The notes: generated by a model from the sequence alone, not told the origin. DNA of 64,000 nucleotides from Halobacillus kuroshimensis DSM 18393 (GCF_000425705.1 NZ_AUDY01000015.1:112180-176179), one strand, 5' to 3'. Counted from the stretch's first letter, positions 52,678 to 60,137 are shown. Made by a program: numbers and translations.

Positions 52678-53099
52678 ATAAATACCTCCATTTTTTCAAT
52701 ATATTCCATACAAATAATATCATATTTAAAATGTTTCAATGAAAAAATGTACTCTTTCTATTTAGGACGCAATAACTATATTACTTTTGATTTAATTCTA
52801 CAATAGGCATAACTTGGGGTAGGTCATCATATGGTTTTTCTTTAAGCGGAGTTAAAAACACCTCGTAAACTATTATTTAACTCTTTCTTATGTAAAGATG
52901 AGTTGACTTTTCTATATTGATTTTTTGTTCGCTTCTTCTTCTTTTATAACTATAACTTTTATACTTTCTTCCTATTTTCACCTATCCAAAGTGTTTTGAC
53001 TATGTTTATAAGCACAATCAAATCAATAAATGGTCCAATTTTATTGAAATAAGAAAAAGACGACCTTTTTGGTCGCCTTATGTATGCTTTACGGAGTTC
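52678..53099. other. AT-rich gap with one terminator
   Basis: About 420 bases with no open frame led by a ribosome site. The right end holds the terminator of the coiled-coil gene. The left end holds the ribosome site and probable promoter of the HEPN gene. Confidence 0.5.
53057..53079 (-). terminator. Terminator of the coiled-coil gene
   Basis: AAGACGACC / GGTCGCCTT with a five-T loop and TTTTTC on the minus strand. Confidence 0.75.
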
Positions 53100-53816
53100 C
53101 TACTCATTAGTTTGCAAGTCATACTTACCAAAATACTCCTGTGGCTGATCGATCATACTCGAAGTCATTACGCTTACTTCACGCAAAGCATTTCTCACGG
53201 CCTCTCCTACTAGACCTGCGCTCATAATGGAGTTGGCCGCTTCAATAGTATCGTTAGCCTCTTGACTCCCCTCCGGTTTTGCTTTTTCCGAAAGCTCCTC
53301 GTACATTTGCCCGAGCTCTTTACGAGTTGAGATTGCTTCGTTAGAATCCGTAATTGTTCCTAGAATACTCTGCGATAATTGCATGACTTTCGGTTTTAGT
53401 TCGTAAGCAAGCGTTGGCTCCTCGGCTGCTTTTGCGAGCTCCCCTAGTGCTACTATTGCGTTATCTGGAGTTGTTGCGAATAATACTCGAGCTTCCAGAT
53501 TGTCTACTCGTTGCGAGAATATTTTTCGCTTTTGTTCATTTACATCCGGTAGCTGCGAAGTAAGAATCTTCTCCGCCTCCTTTTTCGCATCAGATGCTAG
53601 GTCGTTCCGCTCCTGCTTAAGCTGCTTCGCAATTTTCATTGATTTCTTCTCGTATTCCTTAGATAGACGTTGAAGAGCTTTTTCTTTCCCTGATGCAGAT
53701 AGCTCGGTATTTCGATTTACTTCTGATCTCTTTTCTCTGTATTCATCGATTACTTCCTTGAAAAGAATCGTATTCCCTTGCATAAGTTCTTGAGCTCTTT
53801 GTAGTTTCTCTCTCAT
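53100..53816 (-). CDS. Coiled-coil protein of the integrated element
   Basis: A 238-residue, highly charged helical protein. The first ~110 residues are Lys/Glu-rich (EKALQRLSKEYEKKSMKIAK) with coiled-coil character; the rest is Ala/Glu-rich. No membrane segment and no named domain. The start is ATG 53816 with GAGG 9 bases upstream. It is the last gene of the rightward-to-leftward run HTH - winged helix - Cys-rich VLP - coiled coil. A scaffold, partition or replication-accessory role can be imagined but not supported. Confidence 0.6.
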   Translation of the reverse strand: MREKLQRAQELMQGNTILFKEVIDEYREKRSEVNRNTELSASGKEKALQRLSKEYEKKSMKIAKQLKQERNDLASDAKKEAEKILTSQLPDVNEQKRKIFSQRVDNLEARVLFATTPDNAIVALGELAKAAEEPTLAYELKPKVMQLSQSILGTITDSNEAISTRKELGQMYEELSEKAKPEGSQEANDTIEAANSIMSAGLVGEAVRNALREVSVMTSSMIDQPQEYFGKYDLQTNE

Positions 53817-53953
53817 TATTGATCGCCTCACCTTTGTATATTTGTAGACACTTTTGAATGCCTATATCTGCATTGAGAGTGTTATAGGTCTCCACCTTCA
53901 TTTGTATAGTACCTGAAGCTTGTTATAGAGCGGATTCCAGCTCCCTATACTGT

Positions 53954-54337
53954 CTACATATTACTCGCTTTTTCTCTATACTTTCGCATTCTTTCGGCTT
54001 TCGCTTTACGATTAGCGTTGCGTTGGCATTCACTACATCGGGTTTGTCGATTACTTTTACGAAAGAACACCTCGGAACAATCCAAACACTTGCGAATGTT
54101 CTTCGACTCTTCCAGATCGTCTTGATAGTTAATGCCGTGAGCTTTCTTGTATCTTGCTTCGAGAACGTCATCATTCGGTAACACGCTTTTCTCGAAATAA
54201 TCGCATGAGATGGCATGGCCGAATCGACTCTCATAGTCGCACTGTGTGTCGTAATGTAAACATCTACTATTCGAGTAGTTTGCGCAGCTTCGTTTGACGA
54301 GTCGCTTTACATTTGCGTAAGTAGTTCGATCCAGCAT
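53954..54337 (-). CDS. Cysteine-rich VLP-type protein with C-terminal zinc ribbon
   Basis: A 127-residue protein. CANYSNSRCLHYDTQCDYE and CDYFEKSVLPNDDVLEA match the Cys_rich_VLP pattern seen in mobile elements of Firmicutes. A second metal-binding unit follows (CLDCSEVFFRKSNRQTRCSEC), and the tail is basic. ATG 54337 lies 7 bases after AGGAGG and just past the stop of the winged-helix gene, so the two are coupled. The family is common on conjugative and integrative elements; its role is unknown. Confidence 0.75.
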   Translation of the reverse strand: MLDRTTYANVKRLVKRSCANYSNSRCLHYDTQCDYESRFGHAISCDYFEKSVLPNDDVLEARYKKAHGINYQDDLEESKNIRKCLDCSEVFFRKSNRQTRCSECQRNANRKAKAERMRKYREKASNM

Positions 54338-54339
54338 CG

Positions 54340-54816
54340 TCATTCCTCCTCTTCAGCTTTTTCGATCTTCTTTTGATAATTTTCTAATCGCTCCTTATCT
54401 GTTTTACTTTTTCTTTTCGATTTCGCTATCGTCGCTTCACGTTTGTTTGACGCAATAGGGAATGCTCTTTTAAACTCCTCCTCATCTAGCGGATAATAAG
54501 GGAGATAGAGATTCCTCTGCCCTTTATCACTCATCTTTCCAACCAGCTTTACTCTGACTAACTTTTTAATAGCTTTCGACACTGTAGCCGAAGTTATGTT
54601 TAACTCTCTAAGGAAGTAATTGTAACTTGGAAATGCTACTCCCTCATTCGTGTTGAATAGGTAGACGATCTCGTTATACACGCAAAGTGTAGTCTTTGAG
54701 AATCCATCTATGAATAGATACTTGTTTAAATCACGTAATTGCGGAGTAAATGTAGCTCCGCCTAGATCCTGTTTGTTTACTACATTAGAGCGGTCGTTTT
54801 TTGCATTGATTGACAT
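54340..54816 (-). CDS. Winged-helix (HTH_36-like) protein, possible replication initiator
   Basis: A 158-residue protein. The central region (about 35-100) reads as a winged helix: NEGVAFPSYNYFLRELNITSATVSKAIKKLVRVKLV, a pattern shared by plasmid and phage replication-initiation proteins. The C-terminal third is charged (KRKSKTDKERLENYQKKI). GGAG precedes the ATG. It lies between the HTH regulator and the Cys-rich VLP gene. If it initiates replication, the 14-bp iterons at 55447 are the natural binding sites; that is inference. A transcription regulator is the alternative. Confidence 0.6.
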   Translation of the reverse strand: MSINAKNDRSNVVNKQDLGGATFTPQLRDLNKYLFIDGFSKTTLCVYNEIVYLFNTNEGVAFPSYNYFLRELNITSATVSKAIKKLVRVKLVGKMSDKGQRNLYLPYYPLDEEEFKRAFPIASNKREATIAKSKRKSKTDKERLENYQKKIEKAEEEE

Positions 54817-54835
54817 ACTGTTCCTATACTCCTCT

Positions 54836-55054
54836 CTACCTTTCGATTACTTTTGAATGATCTTTTAGGTCTTGAATTCTTTGGCTTGTTAAATCGCATT
54901 TTGCCAAGATTTTCGCCTCTACATTTTCACTGACACTTCTACTTCCTATCTCAAGCTTTTCGAGGTACGAAATCGATATTCCCAAGCGTTTGGCAAACAC
55001 CCTTTGCGTTTCTCCGTAATGAGATCGAATGAGCTTGACTGTATACCTATTCAA
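54836..55054 (-). CDS. Small HTH (XRE-like) regulator
   Basis: A 72-residue DNA-binding protein with the Cro/CI-type helix-turn-helix ETQRVFAKRLGISISYLEKLE. TTG 55054 is the start, with AGGAGGGG 7-8 bases upstream. It heads the leftward gene run. A palindromic sequence at 55409-55436 could be its operator. Confidence 0.75.
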   Translation of the reverse strand: MNRYTVKLIRSHYGETQRVFAKRLGISISYLEKLEIGSRSVSENVEAKILAKCDLTSQRIQDLKDHSKVIER

Positions 55055-55115
55055 AACTTAACCCCTCCTTTTTTCTTGTTTGGTCGTTTACCGCACTTAC
55101 TTTGCAAAAAGAAAA

Positions 55116-55139
55116 GGAGCCACAAATATTAGTAGCTCC
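55116..55139 (-). terminator. Orphan minus-strand terminator upstream of the HTH gene
   Basis: GGAGC / GCTCC stem with a 14-base loop and TTTTCTTTTT on the minus strand. It is 62 bases before the HTH gene, so it ends or attenuates a leader transcript. Confidence 0.55.
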
Positions 55140-55408
55140 AACACTATGTCAAACGAGGACGACCAAAACCTCGCTTCAATCTAGTAAGCGCATCCGTTTA
55201 TAAAAACGGTACATACCTCATATTTGATTATTAGGAAAAGACGAGATCGAACTCTCTTTCAAGGAGGAAGATTATTCGTATGAGGTACTCACCTTTTCCC
55301 TTCTTATAGATGGCGAAGCCACTCTTTTTTGTATTGCTGAGTGCAGTTAATTATGAACTTTTTCCTTTATTTTTCACTTTACTCTAAGCATTTATATCCT
55401 GATGCGTA

Positions 55409-55436
55409 ACACAAGTATTCGAAGAATATATTGTGT
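55409..55436. promoter_or_regulatory. Operator-like inverted repeat
   Basis: ACACAA-GT-ATTC GAA GAAT-ATA-TTGTGT: two-part dyad, matching the size of sites bound by XRE-type dimers. Confidence 0.4.
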
Positions 55437-55446
55437 AATTAGTATT

Positions 55447-55488
55447 TAAATCTAAATATGTAAATCTTAATAAGTAAATCTTAGTAAC
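55447..55488. repeat. Three 14-bp direct repeats (iterons)
   Basis: TAAATCTAAATATG, TAAATCTTAATAAG and TAAATCTTAGTAAC follow one another without gaps. Confidence 0.65.
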
Positions 55489-56353
55489 CTTTATTTCTTA
55501 AAGAGGGCTACTGTATTATTTAAATAGGAGGCCTTTACAAATTAAAGAGAAGGTCATTTACTTTTTAAAGTAGTATAGTTGTTTCTGCTAAGGTGTTTCG
55601 AGTTATATCTTTCAAAGAGGGGCATTTGTATGAATTCTTTCGGAGTTTTATCGTCGTTTTAAATGTGGGTTTTATACATCGATAATATTTTTTTGCTAAA
55701 AATTTTTGAGGTCACATTGATTAGAAAGCTCCATTCGGATAATGTGTTGATACCGTCCCTCAAGTGCTAGTTTACATGTCGAGATTATGTGCTGTTGGCT
55801 TCAAATTGTTTCACTGGTTATATCAGGTAGAGTAGATGTCAGAAGAAGTTGTCGTTTGGTTTCAAAGACTTAGCTATTGAGTTCAAAAATACAACGTCCA
55901 ATTTATAAAGACGAGTTGTTGACTTGATGTGGGTCCTGCTTTGGGGGATCACAACTTACTATTTACGTGCTCAAAGCGCAAGGAGAAACATCCAAGGGGG
56001 AGGACTTTGATAGTAGTTAATTTCTGATCTTTAAAATGATTTAGACTAGATTAGAAAATCATTTGAGAAGTCCTTTCAGTTTTACCACGTTTACTTTTCC
56101 TTTGTTGAAACCAATGAAGGAAAGAATAAGAATGCAAACATAAAAGGCTTGAGAACTTTCTAGCTCACTTCCAGACCATAGAGCTCGGAGCATTAGACCT
56201 TTGATATCGCAATACACCGGACTACCTACGAGCCTGCATGCAACTTTCCACCGTTCTAGTATTTGAGGATAGGAATCAGGAGTACCTATGGGTATACTGC
56301 GGCATATGAACCTATGAGATAATGTCTTATTACATAAACCAGATGTATAAAAA

Positions 56354-56382
56354 AGACGACAAGGACCGCAGTCATGTCGCCT
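56354..56382 (-). terminator. Terminator of the serine recombinase gene
   Basis: AGACGAC / GTCGCCT stem, TTTTTTATAC on the minus strand. Confidence 0.6.
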
Positions 56383-56404
56383 ATCATAAGTAAGTATTCG
56401 CTTA

Positions 56405-56989
56405 TTACCTTATGCCTTCTCGCTCAAGTAGTCTATATAACGTGCCTGTGCCGATGGAAAGCGTCTTACATATATAACGCACTGATTTCCCTTCCTTGTG
56501 CCATGCGATAGCCTGAGCAGCTTTGTCGGCCTTTTTACCGTCAAGAGAGACTTCCGTTTTGCGGCCTCGATACTTGCCTTCCTTTTTCGCAATCTCTATC
56601 CCTTCACGTTGGCGTTTGAGCGTTAGCCCTCTTTCGAGTTGAGCAAGACTACCAAAAATATTCAAAAGGAATTCATTCATCGGGTTATCATCGGTTGTAT
56701 CTAACCATGTTTCGTTTAGCGACTTAAGGCTCGCTCCCTTATCTTTGATGCTTTCGACAATCTCAAGTAAGTCCTTTACAGATCGGGAAAGTCTCGATAT
56801 TTCATGTACTACTACGACATCCCCTTCATTGAGGTCCTCAATCATCTTCAAAAGCTGCCGTCGGTCAGTATTCTTTCCTGATACCTTTTCTTCGTAAAAG
56901 ACTTCACAGCCTTCTTCTTTGAGCGCTTTCTTTTGTCGAGCTACGTTTTGTCCCTCGGATGACACTCGTATGTATGCGATTGTTCTCAT
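56405..56989 (-). CDS. Serine recombinase (resolvase/invertase family)
   Basis: A 194-residue site-specific recombinase. The catalytic Ser is in YIRVSSEGQN (Ser10 or 11), followed by EISRLSRSVKDLL, GSLAQLERGLTLKRQREGI and a C-terminal helix-turn-helix (KSVRYICKTLSIGTGTLYRLL). Normal length for the small resolvase/invertase class. GGAGGAG precedes the ATG. As the element already has a tyrosine integrase, this enzyme may resolve multimers or invert a segment. Repeats at 57040-57122, next to its start, are candidate target sites. Confidence 0.9.
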   Translation of the reverse strand: MRTIAYIRVSSEGQNVARQKKALKEEGCEVFYEEKVSGKNTDRRQLLKMIEDLNEGDVVVVHEISRLSRSVKDLLEIVESIKDKGASLKSLNETWLDTTDDNPMNEFLLNIFGSLAQLERGLTLKRQREGIEIAKKEGKYRGRKTEVSLDGKKADKAAQAIAWHKEGKSVRYICKTLSIGTGTLYRLLEREGIR

Positions 56990-57039
56990 GTTTTGTCTCC
57001 TCCGTTACTATTTAGATGATCTTAAGATACACCCAATTT

Positions 57040-57122
57040 CGGTAACAGTCAAACGGTAACAAGAGATATAGCCGCAAACCCTTGCTATTATCGTCTTTTC
57101 TATTTTGTAAAAATCGTTACCG
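57040..57122. repeat. CGGTAACA repeats beside the recombinase gene
   Basis: CGGTAACA at 57040-57047 and again at 57054-57061 (14-base period), and the inverted CGTTACCG at 57115-57122. Possible crossover or operator sites. Confidence 0.45.
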
Positions 57123-57157
57123 TATAGGTGTAGTCATACAGTTACAAAGTTACAAAC

Positions 57158-57186
57158 TTTTCACATCTTGTATTTTTATGTATAAT
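57158..57186 (+). promoter_or_regulatory. Plus-strand promoter ahead of a terminator
   Basis: TTTTCA (57158-57163), 17 bases, TATAAT (57181-57186). Confidence 0.45.
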
Positions 57187-57207
57187 TAACCTACATCTCA
57201 ATGTCTC

Positions 57208-57238
57208 GCCTCCGCAAATATCATGTGGAGGCTTTTTT
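57208..57238 (+). terminator. Intrinsic terminator upstream of the GIY-YIG gene
   Basis: GCCTCC / GGAGGC stem with inner CA/TG pairs and TTTTTT. Only about 20 bases beyond the predicted start of transcription, so a very short RNA or an attenuator. Confidence 0.65.
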
Positions 57239-57322
57239 CAATCTAGTTCTCAACTTATTTATTCCCGGAATTATATAGAAGGATATAATTAATACAGAAA
57301 TATTTGGAGGTGTATATGAGCA

Positions 57323-57634
57323 ATGTTAATACCTTTTAGTAAAAAAGAAACTCCCTTTAAAGTCCGTGAATATAAATTAGGTGTAAGTGCATCTTATATA
57401 TTCTATGGAAAATACGATGTGCCATTATATGTTGGAAGTACCATTTGTTTTCGAAAGAGAATGTATAACCATTTCAGCAGCACAACTTTTATGGATGAAG
57501 TAGAGAGAATTGAAATTATTGAAACAAAGTATCCCAACTACTTAGAAATGTACCTTATAGGAAAACTTAATCCATTATATAACAAGCGCATAGTCTCACA
57601 CAAAGAGCCTTACTCTTTAAAAAGAGAGGATTAA
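57323..57634 (+). CDS. GIY-YIG domain protein
   Basis: A 103-residue protein with a single GIY-YIG nuclease-like domain: YIFYGKYDVPLYVGSTICFRKRM, where Tyr-Ile-Phe and Tyr-Val-Gly correspond to the GIY and YIG strands and the Arg to the catalytic one. The family Glu may be in YPNYLEMYLIGKLNPLYN. GGAGG lies 12 bases before ATG 57323. A 7-codon frame (ATG 57315) begins nearer that site and overlaps out of frame, possibly regulating initiation. The only rightward gene of the element. Confidence 0.75.
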   Translation: MLIPFSKKETPFKVREYKLGVSASYIFYGKYDVPLYVGSTICFRKRMYNHFSSTTFMDEVERIEIIETKYPNYLEMYLIGKLNPLYNKRIVSHKEPYSLKRED

Positions 57635-58079
57635 ACAGAAAGACAAATGCGTAAATAATTTATCAAATATCGTTTTCACTCTGTAGTACTAGGTGGTGTA
57701 GTACTCCTATCCCCCGAAGTCCCGCCTCCCATTTCACCTCGCAATTCCTAACCTTGCGAGATTATCTATAGCACCCCCCTGAGTTTTGAATGCTCTTCCA
57801 AAATAACCCTTATGTAACTGTTTTTTGCAAACCTACAACAAAATCAAGAAAATGTATCATTTGTATCAGTAAAGTATCTATATACCGTATATGGTAAACA
57901 AATGTGAATGATATACACTGGATAATTCCAAATGAAAATACTGCCTTGGTGGGCGTTTGGGATAATTAAACTTTGTTTTTCTAATTAATTATCTTATTAA
58001 CGCACAAATCACTTATTTGACCTCGTATATTACTTATAAAAAAGTCGAGCACCTTTAAAGATACTCGACCTACTCATGA
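57635..58079. other. Gap with small repeats, no gene
   Basis: Contains GTAGTACT twice (57685-57706), an inverted repeat CTCGCAA / TTGCGAG (57738-57760), TGTATCA twice near 57855, a palindrome ATATAC-C-GTATAT near 57885 and the integrase terminator. These could be replication or recombination sites. Confidence 0.45.
58044..58069 (-). terminator. Terminator of the integrase gene
   Basis: GTCGAG / CTCGAC stem, TTTTTTATAAG on the minus strand. Confidence 0.7.
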
Positions 58080-59048
58080 TTATAATAGTTTTTCTACAGG
58101 AGAGAATATTCGATGTCCCTCAAAAACATCCCGACTGAATAGATTCACATAATTACGCACCATATCTAGGCTCGTGTGTCCTAAAACTGCTTGTAAATGA
58201 AAAACATCGGCTCCATTTTGAACGGACATCTTTGCGAAAGTATGGCGAAATGTATGCGGACTACAACGCACCCCTTCGATTTTAGCTTTTCTTCCGAACA
58301 ATGCAATTCTGTTTTGAAGCTGCCTTTTCGTAAGTGGCGTATTGTCTATCGTCACAAAAAGAGCATCACTATCTAAATTGCCTCGTACAGTAACGTACTT
58401 TCGAAGTTGCTTCTTCATTAAACTCTGAATAGGTACATGCCTTTCCTTATATCCCTTACCGTCTATCTTTATAACGCTATCTTGCCAATTAATATCGTCA
58501 ATTTTCACTGATACCAGTTCCCGTGCCCTGACACCCGTTTCAAGAAGAAAAAGAAGAATCGTATAATCCCTCATACCTGTAAATGTTGTTTGGTCTGGTT
58601 GAGCTAATATCAAACGCATCTGATCTCTACTAAAGGTATCTATAATCGTCTTCTTTTGTTTGATTAAAGAGAGATTTTCAACTGGGTTATGGATAATATA
58701 AGTTTCTTGATAGAGAAAATTGAAGAATGCACGTATAGCTCTTAGCTTTGAATTTATAGTTACATCTTTCCTTTTAAGGCTTTCCATCATATAAAGGATT
58801 ACGTTCTCCTTAATCATTGAAAGTTTAATCTTATCGGGATTAGTACTGATCTTTTGATCTTCTAAGATGTTTCTAAAACCTATTAGTTCATTACGATAAT
58901 ACTTAATCGTGTGATCGCTCAGATTTCGAATCTTACAATCCCGGATAAAAAGGTGCAGCGCAGAATCAAAGTCCTCTGCTCCAGGTACGTGCTTTTGCTT
59001 TTTGGGTGTTAAATCTTCCGCCTGTAGTTTATTACTTCTCCGTCCCAT
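58080..59048 (-). CDS. Tyrosine-type integrase of the element
   Basis: A 322-residue recombinase. The N-terminal SAM-like core-binding domain spans about 25-115. The catalytic domain has Arg174 (TGVRARE), Lys198, His265-x2-Arg268 (HTFRH), His291 (LGHTS) and the nucleophile Tyr300. ATG 59048 is chosen because GGAGG is 8 bases upstream; an in-frame ATG at 59054 touches it, and the frame from 59162 has none. Adjacent to the tRNA, it would catalyse insertion into and excision from the 59-bp tRNA-Leu sequence. Length is XerD-like, without a long arm-binding extension. Confidence 0.92.
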   Translation of the reverse strand: MGRRSNKLQAEDLTPKKQKHVPGAEDFDSALHLFIRDCKIRNLSDHTIKYYRNELIGFRNILEDQKISTNPDKIKLSMIKENVILYMMESLKRKDVTINSKLRAIRAFFNFLYQETYIIHNPVENLSLIKQKKTIIDTFSRDQMRLILAQPDQTTFTGMRDYTILLFLLETGVRARELVSVKIDDINWQDSVIKIDGKGYKERHVPIQSLMKKQLRKYVTVRGNLDSDALFVTIDNTPLTKRQLQNRIALFGRKAKIEGVRCSPHTFRHTFAKMSVQNGADVFHLQAVLGHTSLDMVRNYVNLFSRDVFEGHRIFSPVEKLL

Positions 59049-59111
59049 TTTCATACCTCCAACGATAATCTTCACCGTTAGATGCGCTAAAGGTAGTGCG
59101 AACCACTCGAG

Positions 59112-59135
59112 AACGGTTCGTAAAACAAGTGCGTA
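59112..59135. other. Candidate integrase arm-binding sites, right end
   Basis: AACGGTTCGTA (59112-59122) and AGTGCGTA (59128-59135), both also found at the left end in the opposite order. Confidence 0.45.
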
Positions 59136-59180
59136 CGATTCTTTTAATAGGAAGTCGTCCAAATTCTCGGTAAAAAAGAA

Positions 59181-59217
59181 ATAGCGCCGTTCCCTCTTTC
59201 GAAGGAATCAGCGCTAT
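59181..59217 (-). terminator. Element-borne terminator for tRNA-Leu
   Basis: ATAGCGC / GCGCTAT outer stem with an inner TTCC / GGAA pair; TTTCTTTTTTACC on the minus strand. It lies 27 bases after the tRNA 3' end, inside the element. Confidence 0.7.
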
Positions 59218-59237
59218 AACAACGTTCATAGGTTTTC

Positions 59238-59296
59238 ATTTAGTACCGGTGGCCGGGGTCGAACCGGCACTCCGTGAGGAACACGATTTTGAGTCG
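59238..59296. repeat. Right attachment site, 59-bp direct repeat
   Basis: Perfect match to 51025-51083; here it continues into the full tRNA-Leu gene. Confidence 0.95.
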
Positions 59297-59325
59297 TGCG
59301 CGTCTGCCAATTCCGCCACACCGGC
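59244..59325 (-). tRNA. tRNA-Leu (anticodon CAA)
   Basis: Acceptor GCCGGTG / CACCGGT (first pair G·U), anticodon stem CACGA / TCGTG with loop CTCAAAA, a long variable arm TTCCTCACGGAG, T-arm GCCGG-TTCGACC-CCGGC, discriminator A and no encoded CCA. The long variable arm fits tRNA-Leu. The 3' 53 bases belong to the duplicated attachment sequence, so its 3' part is now supplied by the element. Confidence 0.95.
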
Positions 59326-59450
59326 ATGAACACAGGGTTTAGCCGATGTTAAATCAATGCTAATGTTATTGTTGTCCATACGATTATTGAAACCGTAGAG
59401 TCATTAAATCAGACTTTTAACATATATTCAAGCAATACAATTATTGTTAA

Positions 59451-60137
59451 TTACTTTGCGACTTGGTAAGATGTTGTATTTTTTATCGCTTCTGCCCTTG
59501 CTATAATGTATCTCCATTTCCTACAAAAACACTCTCTTACATCCCTTTGTTTGTCATCTCTAAGCCTATCGATATATCTTTTGAACTCTTTATCCAAGGC
59601 TTTTGTAAAACGTCCAACATCAAATAATATCCAGTCGTTGTTAGTTGTATCATCAACTAAAGACTGACCGTAATAGGTTAACATGACATTCCCTTTTGTT
59701 TCTGCTTGATGTAAGATACCACACCTAACTTCAGTATAAAAAATTTCAGCATAGTTAGCATCAAAAGATTGACCAAATTCCTTAAGTGAGATTTTTGATG
59801 TACCGTTGAAGTATGGACTTTGAGTTAAAAAAGATATGAATGATTCTTTACTTCTATTTTTTGAATCCTTCCATCCCCTATAAAACTGTTCTAGAGTTTC
59901 TATAAGCAAACAGTTTAGAGCCATTATACTAAATCCGTTTTTTACACTTTCATCTTGAGAACATACACTTTCAAGTTTATGGATAATATCTAAATACCTA
60001 CCTTGTATCCTGTCAATAAATATATCAATTGCCTTCTTCCAATCCTCTTTATCACTGTCAGGCGATAAATTATTAAATAATTGAATACCGTCTTCAATTT
60101 TATGGTTGGGTGACAAATAAATATCATCTACAAACAT
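59451..60137 (-). CDS. HEPN-motif protein
   Basis: A 228-residue soluble helical protein. EVRCGILHQAE gives Arg138-x4-His143, the HEPN RNase signature in the common R-x-GI-x-H form. Two Cys-rich spots (ESVCS, ECFC) have no clear metal pattern. The start is the ATG at 60137, preceded by AGGGGGCGC with modest fit. It lies just outside the tRNA-Leu junction. The next gene upstream encodes a membrane protein, and a relation between the two is possible but unproven. HEPN domains with no nucleotidyltransferase often act in phage defence. Confidence 0.6.
   Translation of the reverse strand: MFVDDIYLSPNHKIEDGIQLFNNLSPDSDKEDWKKAIDIFIDRIQGRYLDIIHKLESVCSQDESVKNGFSIMALNCLLIETLEQFYRGWKDSKNRSKESFISFLTQSPYFNGTSKISLKEFGQSFDANYAEIFYTEVRCGILHQAETKGNVMLTYYGQSLVDDTTNNDWILFDVGRFTKALDKEFKRYIDRLRDDKQRDVRECFCRKWRYIIARAEAIKNTTSYQVAK

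Larger units (their letters stand above)
55055..56404. other. 1.35-kb region without convincing genes, possible origin and control region
   Basis: No frame above 60 codons. Contents: a minus-strand terminator (55116-55139), small hairpins such as CCGTTT / AAACGG near 55200, a plus-strand AAGGAGG followed by two tiny frames (55280-55387), a dyad (55409-55436), three iterons (55447-55488), a hairpin AAATGATTT / AAATCATTT (56034-56062) and the terminator of the serine recombinase. Very AT-rich in its first half. Confidence 0.6.
51025..59296. mobile_element. 8.2-kb integrative element in tRNA-Leu(CAA)
   Basis: Both ends carry the same 59 bases, the 3' part of tRNA-Leu. The tyrosine integrase gene lies next to the intact tRNA and points inward, the standard arrangement. 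Content: HEPN-motif cargo, coiled-coil protein, Cys-rich VLP protein, winged-helix protein, HTH protein, serine recombinase, GIY-YIG protein and integrase. Base composition is visibly more AT-rich than the flanking core genes. There are no phage structural genes, relaxase or coupling protein, so it is either a satellite depending on a helper or a minimal integrating replicon. Confidence 0.9.

Noticed and set aside
54340..54816. Calling this protein a certain replication initiator
   Set aside because: Only the winged-helix pattern is visible; a transcription regulator would look the same, so the call is hedged.
55930..56025. Frame beginning MWVLLWGITTYY in the non-coding region of the element
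   Set aside because: No ribosome site and only 27 codons; kept out of the gene list.
51025..59296. Reading the element as a degenerate prophage
   Set aside because: No terminase, portal, capsid, tail or lysis gene and no fragments of them are visible.
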